From the NCBI GenBank assembly GCA_030053915.1, contig JASGCT010000008.1, forward strand, positions 1-62,986: a stretch of 62,986 nt of DNA, written 5' to 3'. Positions within the stretch are counted from its first letter, which is position 1, and each line of letters starts with the position of its first letter. The DNA comes from Alphaproteobacteria bacterium (GTDB lineage: Bacteria; Bacteroidota; Bacteroidia; Chitinophagales; Chitinophagaceae). Below are positions 42,172 to 57,100 of the stretch, piece after piece. Below the pieces are notes generated by a model. It ran no database searches. It saw only the letters and a list, made by a program, of their open reading frames with translations, and had not been told where the DNA came from. A program made the position numbers and the translations under genes.

Positions 42172-45100
42172 TTATTGATTGACAATTGAAAAGGTACTAT
42201 ATAATGTGATGAGTTTACTTGGAGTTTCTACATCTTCGATTTTTCCAAAAATAACTTTAAAATAATAGGTGCCTGTATTTAGTTTAACATTTTCATATTT
42301 TCCAACATTGCCTACACCTGTGAAAAAATTATTATTTTTTTGATAGTCTATAGATTCATAAACTAATTGATTGAAGCTGTTATAAATATAAATATGCGAA
42401 AAGGTATAATAACTTAAATTATTAAACATTAATACATCGTTAACGCCGTCTCCATTTGGCGTAACAACTGTTACCCCGCTAGAAACGCTTGGTCCTAAAT
42501 CGTAACCTCGAGTAGATAAAATTGAAATTGAATCTGTATTTTTACACTGGTTGGCATTTGTACCGGTAATATAATATTTAGTATAAATTGAGTCTAACAA
42601 TAAACTTGATTGCGGATATAAAATAATTTGGTTCGTGGCGGCATTATAAAATTCTTTGGCTGAAATTATAGGACTCCATGCAAAATTTTGTGCGCCGGAT
42701 ACATTAATTACAAATGGATTTCCAAAACTTACAATGGGTTGTCGTGTATATATAATTTTTACTACAGGGATTGGTAAGGTATCCACTTTTAATATATCCG
42801 AGGTATCCACACAGCCATACTGTGTTATTACCCGATAAAATTTGGGGACAAATTGTTTTGGTGGAATCAATTCTCTGGTAAATGCAGTTATGCCAGTTAG
42901 CGGCGTAATATAAAAACTTGCTGGTGTATTCGTATCTGAATATTGCCAACGATAGCTTGAATAGACTGGTGGAGGTGGCACTGAAATATCTCTATTTGTT
43001 GAAAAAAGTGACGTGGGTTGGAAGCCTTTACAAACAACTTCGTTTCCTACCACAACTTGGTGTGGGATTGGCGGCGCTATCGAAAAGCTTACACTATCAA
43101 TTGGACTGATACAGTCATTTAAATTGGCGCTTATCACTATTGCATTATAAAGTATATCATTAAAAGCGGTAGGGTTACGAACACTAAAGGCTGGGATGAC
43201 GTTAGTATCGCCTCGTGTTGTAATGGGTGCTGTTTGATTAGGATAACGAATGAACCAACTTACCTTAGCATTAGGATAATTAACTGAAATAATTGATTTA
43301 GGTCTTGAATTATTAAACGTTCCAATTTGACTGCAATATATGGCTGTTCTACCTCCAGTAATGTCGGTAATTATTGGAGTAGGTTTTATGGCTAAATTTA
43401 AATAATTGACATTTTTACAACCAATATTTGTTACTAAATTTATAGTATATTTGGTATAGGCGGTATTCGGTTGGGTATATGTATTATAAAGGGTTTCGGA
43501 AATTAGCCCAGTACCAGAATTTGCTTCATTATTAACACCTTGCGAAGTAGGTCGTTTCCAACTTATTGACGTATTTTTGGTATTGGGTGTTAAAATAAGA
43601 TAAAAATTGGTACCACTACATATTTGAAACGTATCACTATATGGTAAGGTAGGTGTTGGTGTAATAATTACACGGGCTGTTTTAGTTTCGATATATTGGC
43701 ATTCGGCTATAGGACTTTTATTAGAAATTCTCGCTGTAATAAATACAGAATCAAAAGGAAGTAATGGCATATATGTTTCACCAGATACATTAGGAATCAC
43801 CGCATCATCTTGTCTGAGATAGGTTGAACTTTTAAACCAAGTATTTGTAAGATCACTATAATTTGAAACAGCACTAAATATCAATGGTTGTACAATATTA
43901 CCAGTACAATAAATAGAATCTTTTAAATCTAAATTTATGATTGGTTTAGACCAAATAAAGGCTGTTGCAATTTTAGACGTAGCGGTATTACAATTTGCAG
44001 AACCACCATTTAAATGATTATTTACTACAACATAATAATAATTTGGTCCATACAATGTATCGGTGGGCATAAAGGTAGTAAATGTATCTAAAAGTGTTCG
44101 GGTAATTGGATTCTGTCCATCTTGGTCGCTACTAAACCATTGATAAGAATAGGTATAGGTATCATCGAATGTTAAGATTTTAAATTTAGGAATTGATTCT
44201 TGGTTTTTACAATAATTTATAGTATCGCTTACTAAACTTATATCAAACGATGAGTTATCATCTACATAAACACGTATAAAATCTGATGTATCCTTACTAT
44301 ACAAAGGTGCTCCGCCATTATCAATTACACAGAAAAAGTATAAAGTACCGGGTAATGAGGTACTTGGGGTATAATAGTTTAAAGTATCAGAAACTACAAA
44401 AACAGGATTATCAAAAGTTGGAAATGCTGATGAATACCAATTATATTTCAATCGGCTACCGCCATCAAAAGCATTAATTACAATTGGCGCTGCCGGGCTA
44501 CTTAAACAATATCCTGTATCTATATAACTAACTGATATAATTTGGGGCTTCAAAGTTATTTTTACGGATGACACATTTGAAAGCGTGTTGTTGCAATTTG
44601 GTGAAGTTCTTGGATCGATATACGATAATCGAACGTAATAGTATAAAGTGCCAGTATCAGTGGTAGGTGGGTTAAAATAATAATTGGTTTGGTTTAGAAT
44701 TCTTGTACCCCCTTCTGTGCTATTTATAGTATTACTAAACCAAGTATAGGTAATGTTTGAGGTTGGTGATGTTACTACTAAATTTGTTGCCAATTCATTG
44801 AGACCAAATTTATTTTCTTCAATGGGTTGAATGGTAATTACAGGTGACACATTTATTGTAATCGTGGTAGTAATAGAATTTCTTACCGCACAAGACGCCA
44901 CAAGCGGTGCACCATTATATATTTTAGCGTAATATTTAAATATTCCTGGTATAGCGGTTGAGGGTGTATAATAATTTGTAGTATCTGGTAGCTTTTGAAT
45001 AATATCTCTACCTGCCTCAGTGGTAATAGCATACCATTCGTATCTTACTTGATTCATTGCAAAATTTGAATACGGTGTTGTAGCAACAACATTAAGTTGT

Positions 45101-48100
45101 TCGGCATCTTGACCTTGGCAATAATTATACAACGGGGTTAAATCTTTTGAAATAGCTATATTATCATATACTTTAATATTTACAATTTTGGTATATATAT
45201 TTTGGCATTCTGGATTGGGTTCATTGGGATAATTTATGCGTGCATAATAATAAAAATTACCTGATTGTGTTTTTAAAATTTCAAGGGATTGACTTAAATT
45301 AGTGTTCGTACTTAATTGGGTTGAAGTAATAGGGTTGTAATTATTAAAAGTACTTACATACCAGATAATATAAGGAACGCCACTACCCCCACTTAACGAA
45401 AAGTTTAAATAGTCGCGGGTCGATGTACAATAAGATGAGTCTATTAATCCAGAATTAACCACAATTGCTTTAGCCGTTAATGTAATTCCACCCGATAGAT
45501 TACTGGTTACCGTTTGGCTAAAATTATTAGTTACCACTACGTAATAATAATAAGTTCCTGGGGCTAAATTAGTTAACGGTGCTATGGTATTGCTATTACT
45601 ATTAGGAATCGAATCGCCTTTTTGAGAAATATTAAGCGTATAATACCAAGTATATCTTGTTATTTGTGTGGATCCAGGGTCAATATTTACCGAAATATTA
45701 GTAACATTAGAGCTATATTGACAATAGGTAGCTGGACTCACTGAGGGTTGCCCAACAATGCGCATATTAGCAATAACAGTTATTCGTCCACTGGCATTAC
45801 TGGTTGCTCTACAACCATTATTTCCTATTACAATGCTTCTATAATATGACGATGAAATTTGGCTGGTACTTGGCAAAAAGTTTAATCCTGTTGCGGCTAA
45901 ACTACCTAAAACAAAGGTATCGGTGGTTGTGTACCAGTTTGCGGTAGATGCAGGTACGGGTGTTGATGCCACTGTTACAGCTAAACGGGCTGGCGTAGAG
46001 AATTGTACATAAATAGTATCCCTTTTGTTAGGTTGCGAAGTTATTACCGGCAACGCATTGATATTATTGATTCCTGATATAGTGCTAGTTGCTAAACAAA
46101 AATCATTTCCAACAATGGCATAATAATAAAAATTTGAAATGATGTTATTAGGTGGTGTGTACTGGCTATCAATTTCATTTAAAAGCTCAGTGCCATTATT
46201 ATTAACTGGATTTTGCGTTCTAAACCAACGGTAAGAATATGTTACATTCGTTTTATTTAAGATATTAATTTTTAAAGGAATAATCGTGTCACCTAAACAA
46301 TAATTTTTAGTTGTTTTAGATGGAAAATTTGCACTTAAATTGGGTAGGCTATTTGTTGTTAATTGCGTATTTTGAGTTTTAACTACGGCACAACCATATA
46401 TAGTATCAAAAGATGCTACGCCGTAATAATAAAAACTTCCTACGGTATCAGAAAGCGGAACATAGGTTTGAGAATTTGAAATGATATAACCGCTGTTTCT
46501 ATCTGCCAACCTCGATTTATACCAACTATATCTTGGCGTGCCAATACCACCTGTTAAACCTGTAATTGAAAGTTGCTGGGTAATGGGTTGACCTAAACAA
46601 TTAGAAATAAAGGTGATATCAGCTGCGGGCAATTGTGGTTCTGGCAAAAATCGATATACACCACTTGTATCGGTCATAATCACACATCCAATACCACTGG
46701 TTATTCTTGCAAAATATCTGCTGGCTGTATCTATATTAATAGGCTTATATGAATTACTTGTTGATGGTAAAGTTGACGTATTACGGGTGGTAATATCGTA
46801 TTTAAACCATTCATACACTAAACTCATACTTGGCGAACTGATAGTTAAAGGTCTAACATTACTCGCATTTAAACAATAAGAATAATCACTATTGTTTATA
46901 TTTGTAACTATTTGAGGGGCGCTATTTATTCGAACCACACCCGATACATCGCTAGTTGTAAAACAATTATTAGCATTATTAATAATAGTAAAATATCGAG
47001 AGGCACCAATTTGATTACTTAATGGATAAATGGTATCTAAATTTATACCACTAAAAACTTCATAACCATCATTAGTAGTGCCACCATCAGGAATTTGATA
47101 CCAAGTAAAATCTAAATTTTGATTATTGGGACTTCGATTAACATTTACAAAAATACTTTGAATAATTTGATTATTAGAACAATAGTTGCGGTCGGGAGCA
47201 CCTTGTGCAAACGAAAGGCTTAAAATAGAAGGCGTATCATTTACAGTATAAATACCGCTTAAGGCACTAGTAGATGTTCTACAACTTGCTAAAGACGAAG
47301 CATTTGATACAATTGCTCTAAAATAATAATCCCCAGGGATTTTATAATTTGGCAAATAGGTATTTAATGTATCTTCAGTGGCCAAAGCTATCAAAGTATT
47401 CGTATCATCTTTGTTTAATATAAACCATCTATAACTAATGATTGTATTAGGTACATCAGTAACCGCAATCGTTAAAGGATTCGTAGCCGTTCGATTCGCA
47501 CAGTATTGTACGGCATTATTAAAATTAGTAGAGGTCGTTAAAAGCGGACTTGATAATATATTAATTTTTTCAGAAAAATCACTTAGAGTTGCACATCCTA
47601 AAGCATTGTTCAAAACTTTAACTAGATAATATCTTGAACCAATTGTTGTATTATTTGGTGTATAAGAACTCATCGTTTCATTTGGAATAAGTACCGTATC
47701 ACGAATATTTTTGGTAGGCGACATGTACCAAAGGTAGTTCACATTACTACCACTTGTTGTAACCCTTAATGGATCGGTTGCTGTACCAGCACAATACGAC
47801 ACTTCTGAAATATCTCCAGGATTTAAATTTAAAACAATGGTCGGACGTGCTAACACGTCTATTTTTCCAGATATTGTACTACTTAATTTACAACTTCCTT
47901 TGGATTGCGTAAAAATTACATAATAATAAAATTCCCCTGCTTCGGTTGTAGATGGCGCATAAAATGAGCCTTGATTACTTACAACCACACCCGAATAGGA
48001 AGCTGTCGTAGCTCTATACCAAACAGGATTCAAACTTCCAGCCCCACTACCAGCCGATGCATTCACAATCAAAAAATTGGGATTGGTTGTATTTTGGCAA

Positions 48101-51100
48101 AGGCTATAACTGATATTACTTAAATTATAAGTATTGTCTATAAATCTTGGCGTATCTACAATTTCAACTAATGGTGTAGCTTGAGAAACATTAGCACATC
48201 CCAAACTATTAGTAATTTCAACATAATAATAAAGTGCACTTGCCATAGAATTTACAAGTCTTAATAGATTACTTTTTCCTCTATTGCCGTCAACTATTGC
48301 CTCGCCTCCACTATTAGCGCCAGGTACTAATGTTGTGTACCATTGATAGGTTAAATTCAAAGTATCGGCTGGATTGATACCCGAATTTGCTCTAACCAGA
48401 ATGGTTGCATTCGGATCGCTAAAACAAAAACTTGTCGCGGATAAGGCTAATTGCGTTACAATTGGCGTAGGAATTATATAAAAATCACCGCTTGGGTTAC
48501 TTGTAGCTCTACAGTTAAATTGAGTGCTTGCTACTAAAAAATAATAATTAGAACCTGTGTCATTAGTAGTTGGCGTGTAGAAAGTATTGGTTGCACCAGT
48601 AACAGCAAAAAACATATTATTTTGAACATTAGGGTAATAATTTGTTTTAGAACGGTACCATTGTAAATTTAAAGCCCCAACACTAGGATCAATAAACAGT
48701 TCTTTAGTATTCGTGGCAAATCGACACAACTCAAGCCGTAAATTATCCGATGATAAGTTTGGTATGATTGGATTAGGGTTAATATTATAACGTCTTAATG
48801 TTGGAGAAGATACAACGCAACCATTATTAGAACTTACAAGTGCACGATATTCATATAAACCTTCAGTGGATATAATTGGAGTATAGGAAACATTGGTAGC
48901 ACCTACTAAAGTGTCTGTAGTTAAAAATCCTAAATTATTTTTAACTCGAATCCATTGATACCCTGAAATATCACTTCCGGCTGGAGGTGTTACTAATAAA
49001 TTTATACTATTTGCAATATTACCAATACAAGTTTTTGTAGTATCTAATTGAGCCGGGTTGAGAATTATAGGAACACCACGTACAGATACGCTTCCACTTT
49101 GCGAACTGGTTGAACGGCATCCTGTAAAATCTGTTACAATGGCATAATAAAATGCATTGCTAATAATATCAGTTAAAGGTCTAAAAACTAAAGTATTGGA
49201 ATTAGGTATCGCAGTTCCATTAAAAGAACCTTGAATAAAGCTTCGATACCATTCTACTTGATAATTAGGATTTTCAATAGTAATAAAATAAGAATTTGTA
49301 TCTAATTGCTGTTGACATAATACTAAGGATTTTGTTGAAGGGTTTTGAAAAATTGCTGGCAATTTATTAACCACGTATAGTTCTGAAATACTAGAAGTGG
49401 TTTTACATGCCGATACTGGGTCGATAACAACACCGTAATAATAGTTTGTATCAACCATTGTAGTTGGAATTACAAACGAATTTAACGAAGGTACGCCAGC
49501 TATAACACGAGCATCTGTAGGAATCATCGTTTTAGCAGCAAGCCATTGATAATTAGGATTATCGCCACTATTTAAATGGGCTTGAAGTTTTAGAGTATCT
49601 GGGTTATAATTAAGACATAAAATACCATTTGTAGTATTTGTAGTAGTTAAATTTTGGTCAATTATCGGCACAAAACTTACTGTTACTTTTCCCGAAAATT
49701 GGCTTGTGGTTGTGCAATTATTATTATCTCTTAAAACAACTAAATAATACCTAAAGGAATTTCCAGGTAAATTAGTAGGTGGTAAAATACTATTGCTTGG
49801 TGTTGGTAAGGGTAAAAATGTTAAATTATTTACATTGGTGTTCGTCGTACTATAAAACCATCGATATTCGTCAATTGAATTGTCTTGACCAGCTGTAGCT
49901 TGAATTACTAAAGGACTGGGGTTGGGGTCGTTTTGACAGACAGCACGATCATTCGAATTTAAGGGTGATGTTATAATTGGATTTTGATTTATATTAACTG
50001 TTTGACCTGAAAAATCACTTGTTGCGCTACAAGTATTGTCAGGATAATTATTATAGGCTACAGCAAAATAATAGTAGCTGCCAGAATTTTTAGTATCTGC
50101 ATAAATACTATTCGTATCGTTACCAACTTCAAAGAAATTAACATATTGTTGCTGATTCACTCTATACCATTTGTAATTTAATTTTGTTCCTCCTAAATAG
50201 TCAAGCGCCGAAATGGTTATATTAGGTGCATTTAAAGAATCGAATTGGCAAAGTAACAATCTTAAATTTGAAATTTCTGGTTTTCGTTCCATGCTAACAA
50301 TTGTAGGTAATTCGTTCACAATAATTTTAGAAATCATACTAGTTGTATTGCAACTTGAATTGGAAGCCACAATTCTATAATAAAATATACCTGCAACATC
50401 TACTTTAGGCGGATAATTCAAATTTGTTTCGCCGGCTATCGGGTCACCAATGTCATTTGAAACCCGGCTTAAATACCATTGAAAACTTGTTGCAAAATCT
50501 GTAGTTACAGTTAAGTTTATAACACCAGCATAAGGATTTTCAAAATTGAAACAGTACGACCTATTGCTTAAATTTTGAGTGAGAAAAACGGGTGCTGTAA
50601 TAACAACAATTTTACCAGAAATTTCAGAATACACACTGTCGCATAATTTTATACCTGACCCATTGGTTATTAATGCATAATAATAATTAGTATCTAAATT
50701 ATTTACAAATGGTTTAAACAAAATATTATTGGCATTAGCTACAGGCGTTCCCAAAGACGTACTGGGTAAACTAGATTTATACCATTGGTATTTAACCACA
50801 CCATAACCACCAAAATCAGAAGTAATTTCAAAAGATAAAACTGCATTCGTGTCATTTCTACAATATATTCTATCTGCTAAAGACGTCGAAGAAAGTTGAA
50901 TACTAGGACGTCCGTAAACTTCAATAGCACCGCTAACATTACTGATGGCGTTTTTGCAAGTTCCCTGCGGCGCATCGATATTATTAACTAAAACATAATA
51001 ATAATTTTTGCCGATTAAACTTAAAAATGGATTTAATAAGTAATTATTTGAACCAACTTGTTTTGAAGGATCTGTAGTATCTGCAACAGCCGAGGTATTA

Positions 51101-54100
51101 ATAAACCATTGATATTTTAGAGTACCCAATCCTCCATTGGTAGCGCTTACATTTAAAGCATTGGTAGATGCACTGGTGTTACAATATTTAGCGGAAGCAA
51201 GATTCGTTTGGGTTAAGACAATATTATTATAAATGCTATCACCAGCCAAAATTGGTGTTGAATCACTACAAACAGCCGATCCATAATTATACGTCAAATA
51301 ATAATAATAATAACCCATTGTATTTATGTCCGGAATATAAAACGTTGTGTTAGCATTGGGGATCACAGATGCATTCACACCGTTCGCCTCAATCGTTTTA
51401 AACCATTTAATATTATAGATGGTCGTATTTGGCATTATAGATATCGTTCGTGATTTTAATGAATTCGAAAAACAATAACGTCTTGAACCCGGCAGGGTTA
51501 TATTTGATATAACTGGGTTATCAGCTATTTCAATTCGAGCTACTTGTCCTATATTGTTAACGGTAAAATTTGTAACTGTACTACAATTATTAGCATTTAC
51601 AATACTTACAAAATAATACGCAGTATCGGGAAATGATAATGGTACCGTATAACTTGAAGCTGTGCCAGATAAAGAAGTTGTAGTCGTAACAAAATTACCT
51701 TCATTGAAATTGTTATTCAAGGCTTTTTTAAACCAATCAAACCTTAATATATTATTGCCAAAATTCGGTTCGCCTTGTCCTGTAGCCACAGCATTAACAT
51801 TGATAGTACCACCCAAACCACCAAGTGTTCTACAATAGAAACTATTGGTACTATTTAAAGTGGGTTGGAAGGTAACTTCGGGCCTACTATTGATTGTAAT
51901 TTTAGTAATTATGGGCGATATTACAAAACAACTGTTTGAATTAATAATTTTTACATAATAATATTTAATTCCTATGGTATCTGTATTAGGACTAATACTT
52001 GTAGATGATGCAGGCACGTTTATTCTAAAACCATTTAAATTACTTTGAACAGGATTAAAGTACCATTCAAAAGCACTAATCGACGAACCTTGTCCGGCTG
52101 TATATTGTAAATTAATGGTTGCTGGCAATGTGTTTCTACAATAAATAAAAGAATCGTAACGATTGCTAACCGTTGGTGCTGAAATAACTATAATTTGTCC
52201 CGATGGATCACTTTCTGTAGATTGACAATTTACAGATAAAACCCCTTGGTTAATCACCCTAACAAAATAATAATTAGTATCATAGCGGCTTGTAGGGGTT
52301 ACTAAAAAGGGGTTAGATGTAGGATCACCCACTGTTACAGGATTCGTTTTACTAACCGACTTAGACGCATACCATTGATATAACAAATTGCCTTGAATAC
52401 CTGCAGTATTTGCCACGATAAATAGTGTATCAGCATTTGTGCCAAAACAAAGTCTTTTTAGTGTTCTACTTGGTTGCATGGTAATTTGAGGTGGTCTTTC
52501 AACATTTATTTGTAATGGTAACACAGAACTTACTGAATCGCAAGCTTTAGGACCTCCATTATGTAATATTAAATAATAATAATAAACACCAATTGGCGCT
52601 AAATTATTTGGTATATAAGTAGGTGAATTTAAGCCCACTTTGGTACCACCTATTAGGCTATTGTTATTAAAATTATAAAACCATTCGTAACTTAAAGTTC
52701 CCCACCCTCCATTGTTTGCAGATATTACTTTTATAGTATCCACACTTCCGCCAATACAATAACTATCTTTTGATATTGAAATCGTGTTAAAAACTGGATT
52801 GTTATAGGTTTCAATAGCACCGGTAAAATCGGAAGTATCAGATTTACAGGCTAACCCATTAGCAATACTATTATTAGAAACGATGGTAACATAGTAAAAT
52901 CTTCCTGTTTGATTCACTTGAGGTATTATAGTACTTCGGGTTTGATTCATTAATAATTCAGGCGTTTTGCTAAAATTATTAACATCAGATCGATACCACG
53001 TGTAAGTATATGTTTCGTTGCCTGTTGGTATTGCTTCAATCTGAAGTGAATCAACATTGGATTGATTAAAACAGTATTGTTTAGCCTGCGTTTTAATGTT
53101 ATTTATTACTGGTTGGTTATAAACTGTTACTGCCCCGCTAACTAACGTAGTAACGCAATTATTTAATGGAAATCCAGGAGTTGTTACATTATTAGCAACG
53201 TCTAAAATATAATAATACACACCAGAATTATTTAAATTAGGCGCATTTGTACTTGTTCCATTAACAATTTGAGTTGCTCCGGTTTTGGTTGGAACACTAT
53301 TAAAATACCAAGTATATCTTAAATTAGTTCCACCACGAATATCCGTAGCTGTTACGGACAAATTACTTATATTTTGGGTTTGTCGCACACAATAAAAAGC
53401 AGGATTTAAACTAGTTCCTGTTATTATTGGTGGATTATAAACAATAAATCTTCCCGTAACATTACTAGTAACAAAACAGGATACATTGCCTACAACCACT
53501 CTAAAAAATGTGCTATCGGTTGCCACAGTTGAATCGGGTCGGAACATTTGTGAAGTTCCATTATTTGTAACAGGTAAACCAATACCAGAAATAGTCGTTG
53601 CCGATCTGGTATTATTTGAATACCATTGATAACTTAACGGACTTATACTATTAGAATTTGCACCCACTGTGTAAGTTGGTGATATGCCATTTAAGCAAAT
53701 AGTTGCCGTATTTGTATTAGGTTGGTTGATGATGGTTGGTGGAATATTGATTGTGATAGCTATAGTTGTATCGCTTACAATACTATCGCAGGCTAAGCCA
53801 CTTCCATTACTTAATACCACGTAGTAATAAATTGTACCAATATTATTTATTGGAGGTTGATATCGTTGTAAATTTGCCCCATTAATGCGCGACCCCGAGA
53901 ATGTATCATTAGTTAAGTTTGAATACCATTGGAAACTTAGTGTTCCATACCCCCCTGTAGTTCCTGTAACAATCATGTCTTGAGGTAGCGATAAATTTTG
54001 ACAATAAGTAGCTTGGCTCGTAAATAAATTAGAAACTATTGGATATGTATAAACATCAAAATTACCTGCGATAGCACTCGTTGCCGCATAACATCTACCA

Positions 54101-57100
54101 TTAATAGGTGCATCAACATTAATAGCTACCACATAATAATAATTTTTACCAACATGAGTAGCAATAGGTCGGAACGTACTATTTTCAGCTACAGAATCAC
54201 CCCCACTATTCATATTCGTATTTTGACGATACCATACATATCTTAAATTTCCTAAACTATTGGTATTACCTATTACTGTCATATTTCTTGTTGCATTATT
54301 TAAACAAAACTTTCCAGTAACAACATTAAAATTATCAAAGACTATATTTGGTAATATACGAATAACACCCGAAGTATTACTTGTAGCATTGCAACCAGTT
54401 GTTCCTACAGCCGTTGCTATCACACGATAATATTTTAAGCCTGCTTCGCTCGTTGATGCATTAATTGTGTTCAGTGTATCATTATTAACTGGCAACCATG
54501 CGCCTCGTTGTGTTGTACTATCGTACCATTGAAATTTTAAAATAGGATTATTAGCAACACTTAAAATAGGACTTGTAGTATCTTTACATTGATATATTCC
54601 ATTGGGTATAAATAAATTTTCACCAACAATAGTTGGTCTTTCTACAATGTTAACTGCACCTGAAACCACTGAATTAATATTGCAAAAACCATTACTAATT
54701 TTACAGAAATAGTATTGCAAACTACCACTTATAGTTGACGGTGGCGTAAAACTAAATCCAATCGCGCTGTTGATTAGCATACGCGTTACTATTGATGTAT
54801 CTCGATTTGTATTGGAATACCATTGATATGTAAGTGGGTTAAGATTATTAGATACGGCATTAATTGATAATGCCGTTGCGGGTACATTGGTACAGTAAAA
54901 AGATGCATTAGTATCTATTATAAAACTTTGAATTGTTGGTAATGGATTTACATCAACCCGAACACTTATACTACTAAAAATACTATCACATACTAAACCA
55001 CTTCCATTTGATGCCAAAATATAATAATAAAAAGTACCAGGGTTAAAAATGGGTGGTACAAAACTTAAACCATTCGCATTAGAAATGACATTACCAGAAG
55101 CATCGCGCACATCACTTGAATTTACATACCATTGCGTTCGTAAATTACCGTAACCACCATTAGTCGCTGAAGCAATTATAGGTTGTAATAAATTTGTGGA
55201 ATTTGTACAATATGTTGTAAGATTAGAAGAAACGCTTGATATAACCGGTGTTGCATACACTTCAAACGAACCGCTTAAACCAGATGTAGAAACCATACAA
55301 GCATTAGGGGCACTCCTATTTGTTATTCTTACATAGTAATAGTTTCTTCCCTGCGTATCTATCTTTGGATTGTAAACCACACCAGTGCCAACTGAATCAC
55401 CAACTAACGTATTCGCTACACTATTCCGTATCCATGCATAATTTAAACTTCCTAAGACTGGAGTTCTTGCTAATATTTTTAAGGTATCCGATGCTGTTTG
55501 ATTAGGTAAGCCCTTACAATATTTTTTATTAGTTATTGGAGAAAGCATATTTGTTATGTCTGGTGCAGTATATACATCAATGGCAGCGCTTATGGTGCTG
55601 GTAATTTTACATGAATTTCCTTGAGTATTTGTAACTTCTACATAATAATAACGTCTGCCTTCAATGGTATCAAAAGGCACAAAAATATTGGCAATTGCTC
55701 CTGGAATAACCAACCCAGTTTGATTATTTGGGTCTGAATTTATAAACCAACGATAGCTAATATTATTATCATTTACTCCAGAAGTTGCACTTATATTTAA
55801 TTGGGTGGCTCCAAATTTAAAACAAACAGATTGCGGTCCGCTTATATTGGGCTGCACTGAAATAATGGGTAATTCATTTACAATAAAAGCAGAACTAATT
55901 TGACTTGAAAATGAACAATTACCATTATTAATTGTAACAAAATAATACAGTGGAAAAGAAGTTGCCGACACAGATGGCGGTATATAAAATGTATCTGTTG
56001 CACCACTAATAGCTACCGCACCATTATATGATTGTGATGTATTTCGATACCATTGAATTATAACAGCGTTTGTATTATTAGACTTTGCCGACACCCTTAA
56101 AGGCGTAACTAAATCGTTTTTACAATACGTTCCAGCAATAAAATTACTTTGTGCTAAATTGATAGTCGGCGCTGCACCAACATCAATGCGTTGGGCTAAA
56201 TTTGATACCACTGAATCGCACGCCGCTAACCCACTATTATTTTTAGCAACCACAAAATAATAAAAAGTGCCCACGGTATCAATTCGAGGTTTATAAATAT
56301 TTGTCTGATTGGAAGGTACCATTTGTGCCGCTGGATTGTTTGTTAAATTATTAGGACTCAAATACCACCGATAAATTATATTTCCTATTCTGCCTTGATT
56401 ACCCATAACTGTTATATTTTCTTGACCATTATTTGCTGGGTTAAAGCAATACTGAGACGTGATTGTTGTTGGGTTTGTAACAGTGGGTTTTATATATACA
56501 GATACAGAACCACTTATAGCTGATGTTGAAGTACTACAACTTGAATTAATGGGTGCCGCATCATTTACAGCAACAGCAAAATAATAAAAAATGCCATTTG
56601 AATCTAATGTAGGCCTAAAAGTTGTTGAATTTCCATAAATTGAATCACCAGACAATATTGAGCCAACTGAATTTCTGAGCCATTTAATTCTAGAACTGCT
56701 AAAACGTTGGTTAAAGCTAACGCGGTACGTTGAATCCGCTAATTCTGTTGTTGAGTAACAATATCTATAATTTGTAGTATTAGGTTGTTGAATTACTATA
56801 GGTGCATCATAAATTGTTATTGGATTACTTATTGCAGTTCGTATTGAGCAATTATTACCACTGAAGGCATTGTTAATTTGAGCAAAATAATATACAAGCC
56901 CAACGGTATCCTTAGGTATAAGGTTACTATCATTTGAATTTAAAATTTCAATGGCCCCATTATAAGAATTGATTGTATTATAATACCAATTATAGTTTAA
57001 ATTATTTAATCCATTGCCTGATGTTGCACGAACACTTATAGGCATCCTAGTAGAATTTTCGCAATAACTCAAACCGCCACTTGGTTGTGTGGTAATATTT

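Noticed and set aside
42165..42185. Metallophosphoesterase start at a TTG overlapping the giant gene
   Set aside because: ATG 42164 is available 7 codons later, 7 bases after the giant gene's stop and just before the first membrane helix.
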